A stretch of 7,317 nucleotides of DNA from an uncultured Bacilli bacterium (GTDB lineage: Bacteria > Bacillota_I > Bacilli_A > RF39 > UBA660), in contig CANPXI010000050.1 of NCBI GenBank assembly GCA_947585885.1, positions 1 through 7,317 on the forward strand, in the 5' to 3' direction. Of the stretch, positions 1 to 6,767 are shown one piece after another (position 1 is the first letter of the stretch; the number at the start of each line of letters is the position of its first letter). Made by a program: the position numbers and the translations under genes. The notes beneath the pieces were generated by a model. The model did not search any database and had not been told where the DNA came from. It worked only from the letters and a program-made list of their open reading frames with translations.

Positions 1-1771
1 CTCTCTTACCTTTAACTCTATCATCTTCTAACACATCACTACTAGAATATAAAGTATTAACTCCAATACTTACTAACTTTTTAACTTCTTCTAATTTTTC
101 TGGATCTTTAAAATAAGACACAATACTACTTGCTAAAATATCTCCAATATCTTGTATCAAAGTTAACTCTTCATAAGTAGCATTTATTAAATTATCTAAA
201 CTCTTAAACTTAATAGCAAGTACCTTAGCAGTTTTAGCCCCTATTCCACTTATTCCAATAGCATTAATAAGTCTTTCAAGTCCATTATTTTTACTCTCTT
301 CTATTGCTAAAAGTAAATTTTCAACACTCTTACTACCTAACCCTTCAAGTTGTACTAACTCATCTCTTCTTTTATATAAATTATAAATATCACTATAATT
401 CTTAATAAAGCCATAATTATAAAAGTCTTCTATAAGCCTATCTCCTAGACCATCTATATTCATAGCCCCCCTACTAACAAAATGACATAAACTTTCAATC
501 TTTCTAGCAGGACACTTTAAATTAACACAATAACTTCCTACAACACCACTCTTTTTAACTAAATCACTTCCACATATTGGACATTTAGTAGCCATTACAA
601 AATCTTTTTCTGTTCCATTTCTTCTTTCAATCTTTGCTTCTACTACTTCTGGAATAACATCTCCTGCCTTTCTAATAGAAACTGTGTCTCCTATCTTTAA
701 ACCTTTTGCTAAGACATAATCTTCATTATGAAGTGTTGCTCTTCTAATAGTAGAACCTGCGACTATTACAGGATCTAATACCGCATTAGGTGTTACTTGT
801 CCAGTTCTACCAACAGTAAAAATAATATCAGTAAGTTTTGTAAGAACCTCTTCTGCAGGAAACTTATAAGCAGTAGCCCATTTAGGATACTTAACAGTAG
901 ACCCTAGTTCTAACTGAGTATTAATATCATTTACCTTAATAACTACCCCATCTATATCATAACTTAAACTTTTTCTCTTATCCCCAATCTTTTTAATAAA
1001 TGCAAGTATCTCGTCCACATCTTTTACTAAAGTTGCTTCTTTATTAGTCTTAAACCCTAATTCTTCTAAATATTTAAGTGCTTCAAAATGTGTTTTAATT
1101 CCATAATCAAGTGGGTTAGGTATATGATATATAAAAGTATCTAAATTTCTAGAAGCAGCAATCTTACTATCAAGTTGTCTAACACTTCCAGCAGCCGCAT
1201 TTCTACAATTTTGAAAAAGTGGTAACCCTTCAGCTTCACGTCTTAAATTTAACTCTTGCAAAGTTTTTTTACCCATATAAATTTCCCCACGTACTTCTAT
1301 ACTAATAGGTTTTTTAAGTTTTAATGGTACTGTCTTAATAGTCTTAACATTATTAGTAATATCTTCTCCAGTTATCCCATCTCCTCTAGTAGCCCCACTT
1401 ACAAAAATACCATTTTCATAATTTAAAGACACACTAAGGCCATCTATCTTACACTCACAAACATACTCTGGATTAAACCCCTCTTTTTTAATTCTACTAT
1501 CAAACTCTCTAATCTCTTCTTCATTAAAAACATTAGATAAACTCATCATAGGTATCTTATGAGTATGCTTACTAAACCCATCAATAACTTCTCCACCAAT
1601 TCTCTTAGTAGGAGAGTCTTCCCTAACATACTCTGGATACTCACTCTCTAAATCTATAAGTTCTCTTAAATACTTATCATATTCTTGATCTGTAATAGTT
1701 GGATTATCTAAAACATGATAATTATAATTTGCTTCATTAAGAATTTCTACTAATTCATCTATTCTTTTCAT
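1..1771 (-). CDS. ligA: NAD-dependent DNA ligase LigA (3' end cut by window edge)
   Basis: Seals nicks in duplex DNA using NAD+ during replication and repair. About 590 residues are visible, starting at the ATG at 1769-1771. Seen in order: the N-terminal Ia/NMN-binding segment (YNYHVLDNPTITDQEYD, about residues 16-32); the adenylation motif KIDG with the nucleophile K108; RNAAAGS; DIDGVVIKV near 272; KYPKWATAYKFP near 300; then the OB fold. A zinc finger follows with C397, C400, C415 and C420 (CX2C-X14-CX4C), and helix-hairpin-helix repeats (LEGLGSKS near 475, GISGIGAKTAK, LIQDIGD). The frame stays open to base 2, ending ...DDRVKGKR, where the BRCT domain should begin. Family members are about 660-670 residues, so about 75 are missing through the window edge, not mutation. 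A GGTGA ribosome binding site lies 9 nt before the ATG. It follows the CPBP gene after 61 nt and may be read from pcrA or from a weak local promoter. Confidence 0.97.
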   Translation of the reverse strand, partial: MKRIDELVEILNEANYNYHVLDNPTITDQEYDKYLRELIDLESEYPEYVREDSPTKRIGGEVIDGFSKHTHKIPMMSLSNVFNEEEIREFDSRIKKEGFNPEYVCECKIDGLSVSLNYENGIFVSGATRGDGITGEDITNNVKTIKTVPLKLKKPISIEVRGEIYMGKKTLQELNLRREAEGLPLFQNCRNAAAGSVRQLDSKIAASRNLDTFIYHIPNPLDYGIKTHFEALKYLEELGFKTNKEATLVKDVDEILAFIKKIGDKRKSLSYDIDGVVIKVNDINTQLELGSTVKYPKWATAYKFPAEEVLTKLTDIIFTVGRTGQVTPNAVLDPVIVAGSTIRRATLHNEDYVLAKGLKIGDTVSIRKAGDVIPEVVEAKIERRNGTEKDFVMATKCPICGSDLVKKSGVVGSYCVNLKCPARKIESLCHFVSRGAMNIDGLGDRLIEDFYNYGFIKNYSDIYNLYKRRDELVQLEGLGSKSVENLLLAIEESKNNGLERLINAIGISGIGAKTAKVLAIKFKSLDNLINATYEELTLIQDIGDILASSIVSYFKDPEKLEEVKKLVSIGVNTLYSSSDVLEDDRVKGKR

Positions 1772-1791
1772 AACTTTTAGTCACCATTTCT

Positions 1792-1797
1792 ATTATA
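1792..1797 (-). promoter_or_regulatory. Possible -10 element for ligA
   Basis: The minus strand reads TATAAT here, 20 nt before the ligA ATG, with GGTGA (1781-1785) between them. The -35 position at 17-nt spacing is only a T run (TTTTTT), so this is a one-box candidate. If used, the transcript would start almost at the ribosome binding site. Co-transcription from pcrA is the alternative. Confidence 0.3.
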
Positions 1798-1832
1798 CAC
1801 AAAAAAACACATAAAAAAAAGTAAATTAGAGA

Positions 1833-2432
1833 CTACATTTTCATACTTAACTTACTTTTTCTAACCACTAAAATCACTATTGATAGTAAAAATAACAAAA
1901 CATATATACTTTCACCATAATAATGACTAAAGTATTCAATATAAATACCCAAATTATAAAAACTATGCATACATACTGAATATAAAATATTGCCCTTTTT
2001 TAAATAAATAACACTAAACATAACACCCATAATAAATATACCTATACTATTTATTAAACTAGTATTATGTAGTAATGCAAATATAATATTAACTAAAATA
2101 ATAGTAACTAAATAATATTTCTTTTTAACTACTTTAAAAGGTAAATATCTAAAAATATATTCTTCCATTAAAGGAATATAAATACCACTAAATAAAATAT
2201 AAGGTATCATTTCTATACTGAAGTTACCCTTATCTATATCTAATAACCCCACTTTAAACAAAAGAATTCTTATAATCATAACAAAAGATACAAAAAGTAT
2301 AGTATAAATAACTAAATCTAATAAATTAAAATTATACTTAATTTTAGCAATTATTCCATCCTTTTTAATAAATCTTTTATCAAAATATAGAATTAATAAA
2401 GTTATAACTAAAGCATATACAAAATAAACCAT
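1833..2432 (-). CDS. CPBP family intramembrane metalloprotease (CAAX/Abi type)
   Basis: A 199-residue, very hydrophobic membrane protein. It carries the CPBP (Abi, PF02517) signatures: EExxxR at E90, E91 and R95 (LMEEYIFRYLPF); FxxxH at F118-H122 (FALLH); and HxxxN at H156-N160 (MHSFYNLG). These are the glutamates, histidines and asparagine proposed to form the metal-dependent active site in the membrane. Hydrophobic segments lie near 2-17, 38-60, 75-88, 104-122, 127-144 and 174-191. Known relatives act in CAAX-prenyl processing, bacteriocin self-immunity, or regulated proteolysis, and the sequence does not decide which. The ATG lies 4 nt after the pcrA stop, and GGGG in the pcrA 3' end is the only ribosome-binding candidate, so translation is probably coupled to pcrA. 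The family is sure; the role is unknown. Confidence 0.9.
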   Translation of the reverse strand: MVYFVYALVITLLILYFDKRFIKKDGIIAKIKYNFNLLDLVIYTILFVSFVMIIRILLFKVGLLDIDKGNFSIEMIPYILFSGIYIPLMEEYIFRYLPFKVVKKKYYLVTIILVNIIFALLHNTSLINSIGIFIMGVMFSVIYLKKGNILYSVCMHSFYNLGIYIEYFSHYYGESIYVLLFLLSIVILVVRKSKLSMKM

Positions 2433-2436
2433 AATA

Positions 2437-4242
2437 TTACCCCATTTTCTTTAAACTCTTATGATTTTTAGCAAGTTGCTTAATACCATCTTTAAACCCA
2501 AAAGCAATAGTAACTAAACTTCCATCTACTTTAACAACAACACCTTCTCCATACTTATCGTGTACTACTCTGTCTCCTATACTAATATCATCATTTCTTC
2601 CACTTTCATACATTCCTTTACTATCAATATGTTCTTCTTTTTTAACATTGCTTTCTATTAAATCTTTATCTATTTCATCAATAAATCTACTAGGTATATT
2701 CATGCTTGTCTTACCAAACAACGTACGCCTCTTAGTATTAAGTAAAAACAAATTCTTTCTAGCCCTTGTAATACCTACATAACATAGTCTTCTCTCTTCT
2801 TCAAGTTCACTAGCTGACTCAAAACTTCTACTATGAGGAAATATTCCCTCTTCTAGTCCTACTAAAAATACATTATCAAACTCAAGCCCTTTCGCACTAT
2901 GTAAAGTCATTAAAGTAACACCATTTTCTACTTCTTTATAATCAGCCTTATCACTTACTAAACTAATATTTTCAAGAAATTCATCTAAATTATAAATACC
3001 TCTTTCTTCAAAAGCTAAAGTAATACTCTTAAATTCTTCCAAATTTTCAAGTCTAATCTCACTTTCTAAACTATTTTGTTCTTCTAATTCTTTTCTAATA
3101 CCAGTCTTATCTAAAATTAAATCAACTAGTCCACTTAAATTAGTATTCTTTGCTTCTTTTTTTAAAGATAAAATAAGATTTTTAAACTCTAACTCTTTAC
3201 CACTATCTATTATAGAAAACATACTTAAGTCTCTTATTTTACTTTCATTTCTAAGTTTTTCTATAGTCTTATTTCCTATACCTCTTTTAGGAACATTTAT
3301 AACTCTTTCTAAACATACGTCATCATTCTCATTATAAATTAAATTCATATAACTAATTAAATCTTTAATCTCTTTTCTATTATAAAAGAAATAACTTCCC
3401 ACTATCTTAAAAGGAATATTTTCTTTTAAAAACGCTTCTTCAATAACACGTGATTGACCATTAGTTCTATATAAAACAGCTATCTCACTATACTTTTCAC
3501 CATTTTCTACTAACTTCTTTACTTCACTAATAACAGCCTTAGCTTCTTCAAGTTCTCCCTCACATCTAATATACTTAATCTTACTTCCGTCCCCGTTACT
3601 ACTCCATAAATTCTTTTCTTTTCTTTCAGTATTATTCTTAATAACAGAGTTAGCTGCTTTTAAAATATTATTAGTACTTCTATAATTTTCATCTAAAACT
3701 ATTACTTTAGCATCTTTATAATCTTTTTCAAAATTAAGAACATTCATATAATTTGCAAACCTAAAAGAATAAATAGATTGATCCATATCCCCTACCACAA
3801 AAAGATTATGATACTTACTTGTTAATATTTTACATAACTCATATTGAACAACATTAGTATCTTGATATTCATCTACTAAAACATATTTATAATGATCCAT
3901 ATATTTTAATAAAACATTATTATCTTTCTTAAATATTTGAAGTGGTAATATAAGTAAATCATCAAAGTCCACACTATTATTTCTTTTTAATGCACTTACG
4001 TACATTTTATAAATTTTTATAACTGCTTCGTCTAAAGGACCTTTCATAAATTTCTCATATTCTTCTGGACTAAGCCCTTCATTCTTAGCAAAACTAATTT
4101 TATTTAAAATATATTTAACAGGATATTGTTCACTACTTAAATTAAGCTCTTTTAAAAATCTCTTAACTAAAGAAGTAACATCATCTCTATCTAAAATAGT
4201 AATATTACTATTATATCCAATAACACTTGCATTCTCTCTTAA
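2437..4242 (-). pseudogene. pcrA: PcrA/UvrD helicase, C-terminal part of a frameshifted gene
   Basis: This frame holds residues 92-692 of the reconstructed helicase. It is open from 4242, just after the frameshift, and the first in-frame ATG is 4045-4047, corresponding to residue 157. Between 4242 and 4047 it encodes normal PcrA sequence (LRENASVIGYNSNITILD ...), so that ATG is not the real start and has no convincing ribosome binding site. Motifs in full-length numbering: II DEYQ 215-218; III GDMDQSIYSFR 242-252; IV NYRST 277-281; V TLHSAKGLEF about 537-546; VI VGITRAR 580-586. A C-terminal Tudor-like domain (GDRVVHDKYGEGVVV) lies near 647-686. PcrA is a 3'-5' SF1A helicase for repair, plasmid replication and conflict removal. 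Alone, this part lacks Walker A and cannot be an active ATPase. Restored length is 692, normal for PcrA, with no other lesion. Confidence 0.92.
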
Positions 4243-4514
4243 AATCTTAACCCAAAAGAATGAAAAGTCCCTATAAAAATACTATCAGCAACTTCTCCTA
4301 AAGAATTTCTAACTCTTTCTCTCATTTCTCTAGCAGCCTTATTAGTAAATGTAATAGCTAGAATATTTTGTGGTCTTACACCGTTATCTATAAGATTAAC
4401 AATTCTTTCTGTTAGAACCCTAGTTTTACCACTACCTGCACCTGCTAAAACTAAACAAGGTCCATCCATATGCATAACTGCTTCTTTTTGTTTATCATTT
4501 AACTTGTCAAACAT
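4239..4514 (-). pseudogene. pcrA: PcrA/UvrD helicase, N-terminal part of a frameshifted gene
   Basis: The true start of pcrA: ATG at 4512-4514, with AGGAG (4524-4528) 9 nt upstream. The 91-residue product contains the Q motif (LNDKQKEAV, Q9), Walker A GAGSGKT (25-31, K30), motif Ia (ITFTNKAAREMRERV, 54-68) and motif Ib (GTFHS, from 82). It then reads GLRF and stops at a TAA at 4239-4241. Restoring one base in the T run just before the stop gives ...SFGLRF-LRENASVIGYN and continues in frame through the rest of the gene. As it stands the peptide ends inside domain 1A and would be inactive. PcrA is essential in B. subtilis and S. aureus, so a sequencing or consensus error is at least as likely as true decay. 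Neighbours are the AbiE cassette upstream and the CPBP gene and ligA downstream. Confidence 0.93.
4241..4244 (-). other. One-base deletion (frameshift) in pcrA
   Basis: The minus strand reads AGA TTT TAA GAG, where the helicase frame needs AGA TTT TTA AGA GAG. The T run has four bases where five would keep the frame. Both sides match PcrA right up to this point, which places the lesion within a few bases. There is no X-XXY-YYZ slippery heptamer, and the run is too short for strong transcriptional slippage. Confidence 0.85.
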
Positions 4515-4540
4515 ATACTTCTACTCCTAACTATAAATTT

Positions 4541-4546
4541 ATTATA
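4541..4546 (-). promoter_or_regulatory. Possible -10 element for the pcrA-CPBP-ligA operon
   Basis: TATAAT on the minus strand, 26 nt before the pcrA ATG and upstream of the AGGAG site, so position and strand are right. The -35 slot at 17 nt is a T run rather than TTGACA. It lies just beyond the T tract of the putative AbiE terminator, as expected for a new transcription unit. Confidence 0.4.
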
Positions 4547-4556
4547 AACTATTTTT

Positions 4557-4590
4557 AAAAGAAAAAAAAGAAACTCTAACTATTTCTTTT
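4557..4590 (-). terminator. Possible weak intrinsic terminator after the AbiE cassette
   Basis: On the minus strand AAAAGAAA (4590-4583) and TTTCTTTT (4573-4566) can form an 8-bp stem with a 9-nt loop, followed by more T (4565-4562, then C and TTTT). The stem has only one G-C pair, so it is weak. Its place, between the toxin stop and the pcrA promoter, favours a terminator. Confidence 0.35.
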
Positions 4591-4618
4591 AATCTAGCAT
4601 AATGTACCACACAAACTT

Positions 4619-4642
4619 AATTTATGTGGGGTGTTATGTTTT
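4619..4642. repeat. Left copy of the 24-bp direct repeat bracketing the AbiE cassette
   Basis: Identical over 24 bases to 6057-6080 and in the same orientation, with core TGTGGGGTGTTATG. This copy overlaps the stop codon of the toxin gene (4641-4643). Similarity continues imperfectly on the low-coordinate side (ACCACACA at 4606-4613, matching 6042-6049). That gives a shorter 8-position inverted repeat (7 pairs, one mismatch) with 4625-4632. The promoter boxes present beside the other copy are absent here. Confidence 0.9.
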
Positions 4643-5468
4643 AAACGTTAATAGTTTCTTCACTTAAATTTATTATATAAGTTAATACATAATTTATAGC
4701 ATCCTGAACATTAATAGATAACCAATTAACTTTAGGATTGCTTAAATTACTTTTATATACTTTAGAATTTAATATTTTTGATAATCTTATTGAAATATCA
4801 CTTAAAGTATTTTCTTTCATATTCTTATCTCTATAAATATAATAATTAAATAAACTAATTAATTTAGCTTTATCCAAATTGCATTCTTTAATTAAATAAT
4901 AAAAATCAAATAAATCTTTATATCTAGTAGATCTTGCACCTAACTTTAATAAAGATTTTAATTTTTCAGTAAAAATTTGTTCTTTGGAATTAATTAGTAA
5001 ACAAACACTTTCATTCAAAGCTGATAAATTAAAGTAATACTCATCTTGTTTTATTTCAAAAAGTTTATGAACTCCAATATCCAATTTAGTTTCTATTATA
5101 TTATTGTAATTATCTCTTATTCTTACATAAACTCTTTTTCCATTATAATCTTGGTGATGTAATGGTTTAATTTTGCCAACTACTTCAATAATAATACCAT
5201 CATCTAAACTATTTAATTTATTAATAAATTCTAAAATTGATTTATCATCTAAAGAGTACTTTATAAAATCTAAATCTAAATCACGAGTCGCTCTACGTTT
5301 ATCATTTGAAATAGAATGTATAACAACTCCACCTTTGATTGTAATATATTTTTTAAAATTGCTTTTAGATATTTTAGATAATATTATATCCTGACACACT
5401 TTAGATTCGACATCTTCATTCTCATAACCTAAATTTAAGTAATTATTTAAAGCATCTTCTAAATTCAC
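4641..5468 (-). CDS. AbiEii-like nucleotidyltransferase toxin (type IV TA family)
   Basis: A 275-residue protein matching the AbiEii/AbiGii nucleotidyltransferase pattern. Residues 45-67 read KGGVVIHS...RATRDLDLDF, giving the GG (46-47) and D-x-D (D63, D65, also D67) of the DNA polymerase beta-like metal and nucleotide site. K128-L129-D130 sits on the next strand. Residues 169-190 contain KLKSLLKLGARSTRYKDLFD, whose R179, R182, K184, D185 and D188 form the family's conserved C-terminal motif. Known AbiEii toxins are thought to transfer nucleotides and stop growth, and the related MenT toxins modify tRNA acceptor ends; the target here is unknown. The start is GTG (5466-5468), chosen because AAGGGAGG (5476-5483) lies 7 nt upstream, the strongest ribosome binding site in the window. 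Its G is shared with the antitoxin TAG, so the two are translationally coupled. In the first 80 codons 8 of 9 Lys are AAA. Confidence 0.9.
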   Translation of the reverse strand: MNLEDALNNYLNLGYENEDVESKVCQDIILSKISKSNFKKYITIKGGVVIHSISNDKRRATRDLDLDFIKYSLDDKSILEFINKLNSLDDGIIIEVVGKIKPLHHQDYNGKRVYVRIRDNYNNIIETKLDIGVHKLFEIKQDEYYFNLSALNESVCLLINSKEQIFTEKLKSLLKLGARSTRYKDLFDFYYLIKECNLDKAKLISLFNYYIYRDKNMKENTLSDISIRLSKILNSKVYKSNLSNPKVNWLSINVQDAINYVLTYIINLSEETINV

Positions 5469-6010
5469 TAAAAAACCTCCCTTAACAATATGTTAAATAA
5501 ATTCACCTCATTCTTAAATAATGCAACATATTCCTCTATTTTATACATATCAAGGGTATCAGCTATTTCTCTATAATTAGATATAATTTCTTTATAATAA
5601 TCAAATGGAATAGTACCTCTTTTTCTAACTAACTCAATTAACAATCTTTCCTTATCATATATATTAACTTTATTACCATTAATATCAACTTCAGTTTTTC
5701 CAACATTATGAATATCTTTAGACATAAATATTTGTACAATCTTATCATTTTTTATTTTATTTGAATTTCTGCTTGTTGCTAAAAAAACTTTTTGTGGAAT
5801 AACATCAGTTAAATTATAATAATAAAATGCTGAGTCCATAGTAATAATACCACTTGGATATTTTTTAGAAATAACTGCAATCGGATTTATGTACTTTTTA
5901 TCAGAATAAACATTATTTTTTAACTTAAAAATCTCACCTTTTTCAAGTGCTTTTTTAAGACTAGTTCTTGTTAAATATCTCCCTAACATTTCTTGATATG
6001 AATATAACAT
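5468..6010 (-). CDS. AbiEi-like antitoxin and autorepressor (type IV TA family)
   Basis: A 180-residue protein from the ATG at 6008-6010. An N-terminal winged-helix-like segment (residues about 1-45, LTRTSLKKALEKGEIFKLKNNVY) is followed by the AbiEi-type C-terminal domain: YPSGIITMDSAFYYYNLTDVIP at 51-72, then VNIYDKERLLIELVRKRG at 115-132. Family members antagonise AbiEii and repress their own promoter by binding inverted repeats, which agrees with the large inverted repeat just upstream. GGTGA (6018-6022) lies 7 nt before this ATG. A longer frame can begin at a TTG at 6052, adding 14 residues, but that codon overlaps the -35 box and lies upstream of the expected transcript start, so I reject it. 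The gene shares one base with the toxin gene. Antitoxin-first order is standard for AbiE. The family call rests on pattern and context; homologs are divergent. Confidence 0.87.
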   Translation of the reverse strand: MLYSYQEMLGRYLTRTSLKKALEKGEIFKLKNNVYSDKKYINPIAVISKKYPSGIITMDSAFYYYNLTDVIPQKVFLATSRNSNKIKNDKIVQIFMSKDIHNVGKTEVDINGNKVNIYDKERLLIELVRKRGTIPFDYYKEIISNYREIADTLDMYKIEEYVALFKNEVNLFNILLREVF

Positions 6011-6028
6011 CTTTTTATCACCACATAC

Positions 6029-6057
6029 ATTATAACATAACACCACACACAAGTCAA
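6029..6057 (-). promoter_or_regulatory. Sigma-A-type promoter of the AbiE operon
   Basis: The minus strand has TTGACT (6057-6052), a 17-nt spacer (6051-6035) and a perfect TATAAT (6034-6029). The expected transcript start is near 6022, at the GGTGA ribosome binding site, giving a leader of only about 12 nt. This is the best-matching promoter in the window and fixes the antitoxin start at 6010. Confidence 0.82.
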
Positions 6058-6078
6058 ATTTATGTGGGGTGTTATGTT
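6034..6078. promoter_or_regulatory. Long inverted repeat at the AbiE promoter, likely AbiEi operator
   Basis: The arm 6034-6049 pairs with 6063-6078 over 16 positions with one mismatch (A6045 against G6067), around a 13-base centre. One arm fills the spacer between the -10 and -35 boxes and touches the -10. The other arm lies directly upstream of the -35, and the -35 sits in the centre. A dimeric or two-site repressor bound here would block polymerase. AbiEi of Streptococcus agalactiae is known to bind inverted repeats in its promoter; assigning this one is inference. Confidence 0.75.
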
Positions 6079-6080
6079 TT
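6057..6080. repeat. Right copy of the 24-bp direct repeat bracketing the AbiE cassette
   Basis: Same 24 bases and orientation as 4619-4642. This copy includes the promoter-distal operator arm and overlaps the edge of the -35 box. The two copies are 1438 bp apart, start to start, and enclose exactly the two AbiE genes. The divIC terminator begins 9 bases further on. Confidence 0.9.
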
Positions 6081-6088
6081 TTATAATC

Positions 6089-6127
6089 AAAAAAAAAGAA
6101 ATCATTAATCTATCTTAATAATGATTT
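6089..6127 (-). terminator. Intrinsic terminator of divIC
   Basis: On the minus strand AAATCATTA (6127-6119) and TAATGATTT (6107-6099) form a perfect 9-bp stem with an 11-nt loop, followed by one C and nine T (6097-6089). The upstream arm lies in the last divIC codons and the stop codon lies in the other arm, so the gene has essentially no 3' untranslated region. Confidence 0.75.
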
Positions 6128-6392
6128 CCCCATTCTTACTATATAAATACTTTTCTCTTGCATATCTAGCAATATATTCATCATCTTGTAACTTCTCTAT
6201 TTCACTTTTTAAAACTTCCTCTTCTTCTAATATAGAAGCATACATTTCATCAAGTTCCTTTTTCTCTTTAACATTAGAATAAATATTAGACCAATACTTA
6301 AACATATTACTAACAAAAAATGCTAGTAATGGTATAAAAATCAAAATAAGTACAGTTATTCTTCTTTTATCACGTTTAGTAACCTTTCTCAT
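6105..6392 (-). CDS. divIC: Septum formation initiator family protein (DivIC/FtsB type)
   Basis: A 95-residue single-pass membrane protein of the divisome, where family members form a complex with FtsL and DivIB/FtsQ that activates septal peptidoglycan synthesis. Residues 1-11 are basic and cytoplasmic, about 12-29 are the transmembrane helix (ITVLILIFIPLLAFFVSN), and about 38-70 form an outside coiled coil rich in E and L. The family signature LQDDEYIARYAREKY, then SKNGEIIIKI, closes the protein at about 68-94. The length is typical. The start is the ATG at 6390-6392, with AAGGTGA (6399-6405) 6 nt upstream. It sits directly after yabP-yabQ, the same order as in Bacillus subtilis (yabP-yabQ-divIC), which supports DivIC over FtsL. 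It has its own promoter and terminator. Confidence 0.92.
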   Translation of the reverse strand: MRKVTKRDKRRITVLILIFIPLLAFFVSNMFKYWSNIYSNVKEKKELDEMYASILEEEEVLKSEIEKLQDDEYIARYAREKYLYSKNGEIIIKID

Positions 6393-6411
6393 TCTATTTC
6401 ACCTTATATTA

Positions 6412-6441
6412 ATAATAGCACGACTATATTATTAATTTCAA
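6412..6441 (-). promoter_or_regulatory. Extended -10 promoter for divIC
   Basis: The minus strand has TTGAAA (6441-6436), an 18-nt spacer, and TGCTATTAT, that is a TGn extension (6420-6418) plus TATTAT (6417-6412). The divIC ribosome binding site and ATG follow 7-20 nt later. A separate vegetative promoter makes sense because yabPQ are expected to be made only during sporulation. Confidence 0.6.
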
Positions 6442-6467
6442 GGAAAGTTTATAAAATAATGTAAAGT

Positions 6468-6767
6468 TTACTTCTTATATTTTTTAACTTTAATAAAATC
6501 TCTCATAAACTTATACTTATTTAAAAACAAACCAAAGCCTAAAAAGAAAGCAAGTAAAAAATAAATGTGAATAACCCCGTAGTTAATAACTTTTATCAAT
6601 AAAAAATATATAAGTGCTAGATTAATACAAAATAAAATGTTAATAACTATCTTATAAAGTATAGAAGTATTATAAATAAAATTATAATTTAAATTAAAAA
6701 GATAACTAACAATTACTCCATAAATAAAAGAAAAAAGTAAAGATAAAATTTGAGTATCTAGTTCCAT
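6468..6767 (-). CDS. yabQ: YabQ-like spore cortex biosynthesis membrane protein
   Basis: A 99-residue protein with three predicted membrane helices (about 7-24, 37-59 and 66-83) and a basic C-terminal tail (FIKVKKYKK). The N terminus MELDTQILSLLFSFIYGVIVS and the segment INYGVIHIYFLLAFFLGF resemble the YabQ pattern, in which a glycine-containing loop precedes the third helix. B. subtilis YabQ sits in the outer forespore membrane and is needed for cortex formation; it is about twice as long, but short versions lacking the extended C-terminal part are common in clostridia. The ATG overlaps the yabP stop by one base (TAATG), with no clear ribosome binding site, so it is probably translated by coupling. 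Position between yabP and divIC is the strongest support, since the sequence itself is divergent. Confidence 0.8.
   Translation of the reverse strand: MELDTQILSLLFSFIYGVIVSYLFNLNYNFIYNTSILYKIVINILFCINLALIYFLLIKVINYGVIHIYFLLAFFLGFGLFLNKYKFMRDFIKVKKYKK

Noticed and set aside
4045..4047. Independent start of a 536-residue helicase at the internal ATG
   Set aside because: The 65 codons upstream in the same frame encode normal PcrA sequence that follows directly from the N-terminal fragment. This is one broken gene, not two genes.
4236..4256. Programmed ribosomal frameshift joining the pcrA parts
   Set aside because: No X-XXY-YYZ slippery heptamer, and only a four-T run with no obvious pseudoknot. 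A deletion or sequence error is simpler.
5173..5394. Plus-strand open frame of 73 codons
   Set aside because: It lies wholly inside the toxin gene on the opposite strand, opposite the catalytic D-x-D region, has low-complexity S/I/K content and no family pattern. It is an antisense shadow.
6445..6480. Terminator after yabQ from the GTAAACTTTAC palindrome
   Set aside because: The palindrome leaves no usable loop, and no T tract follows on the minus strand. The region is better explained as the divIC promoter.
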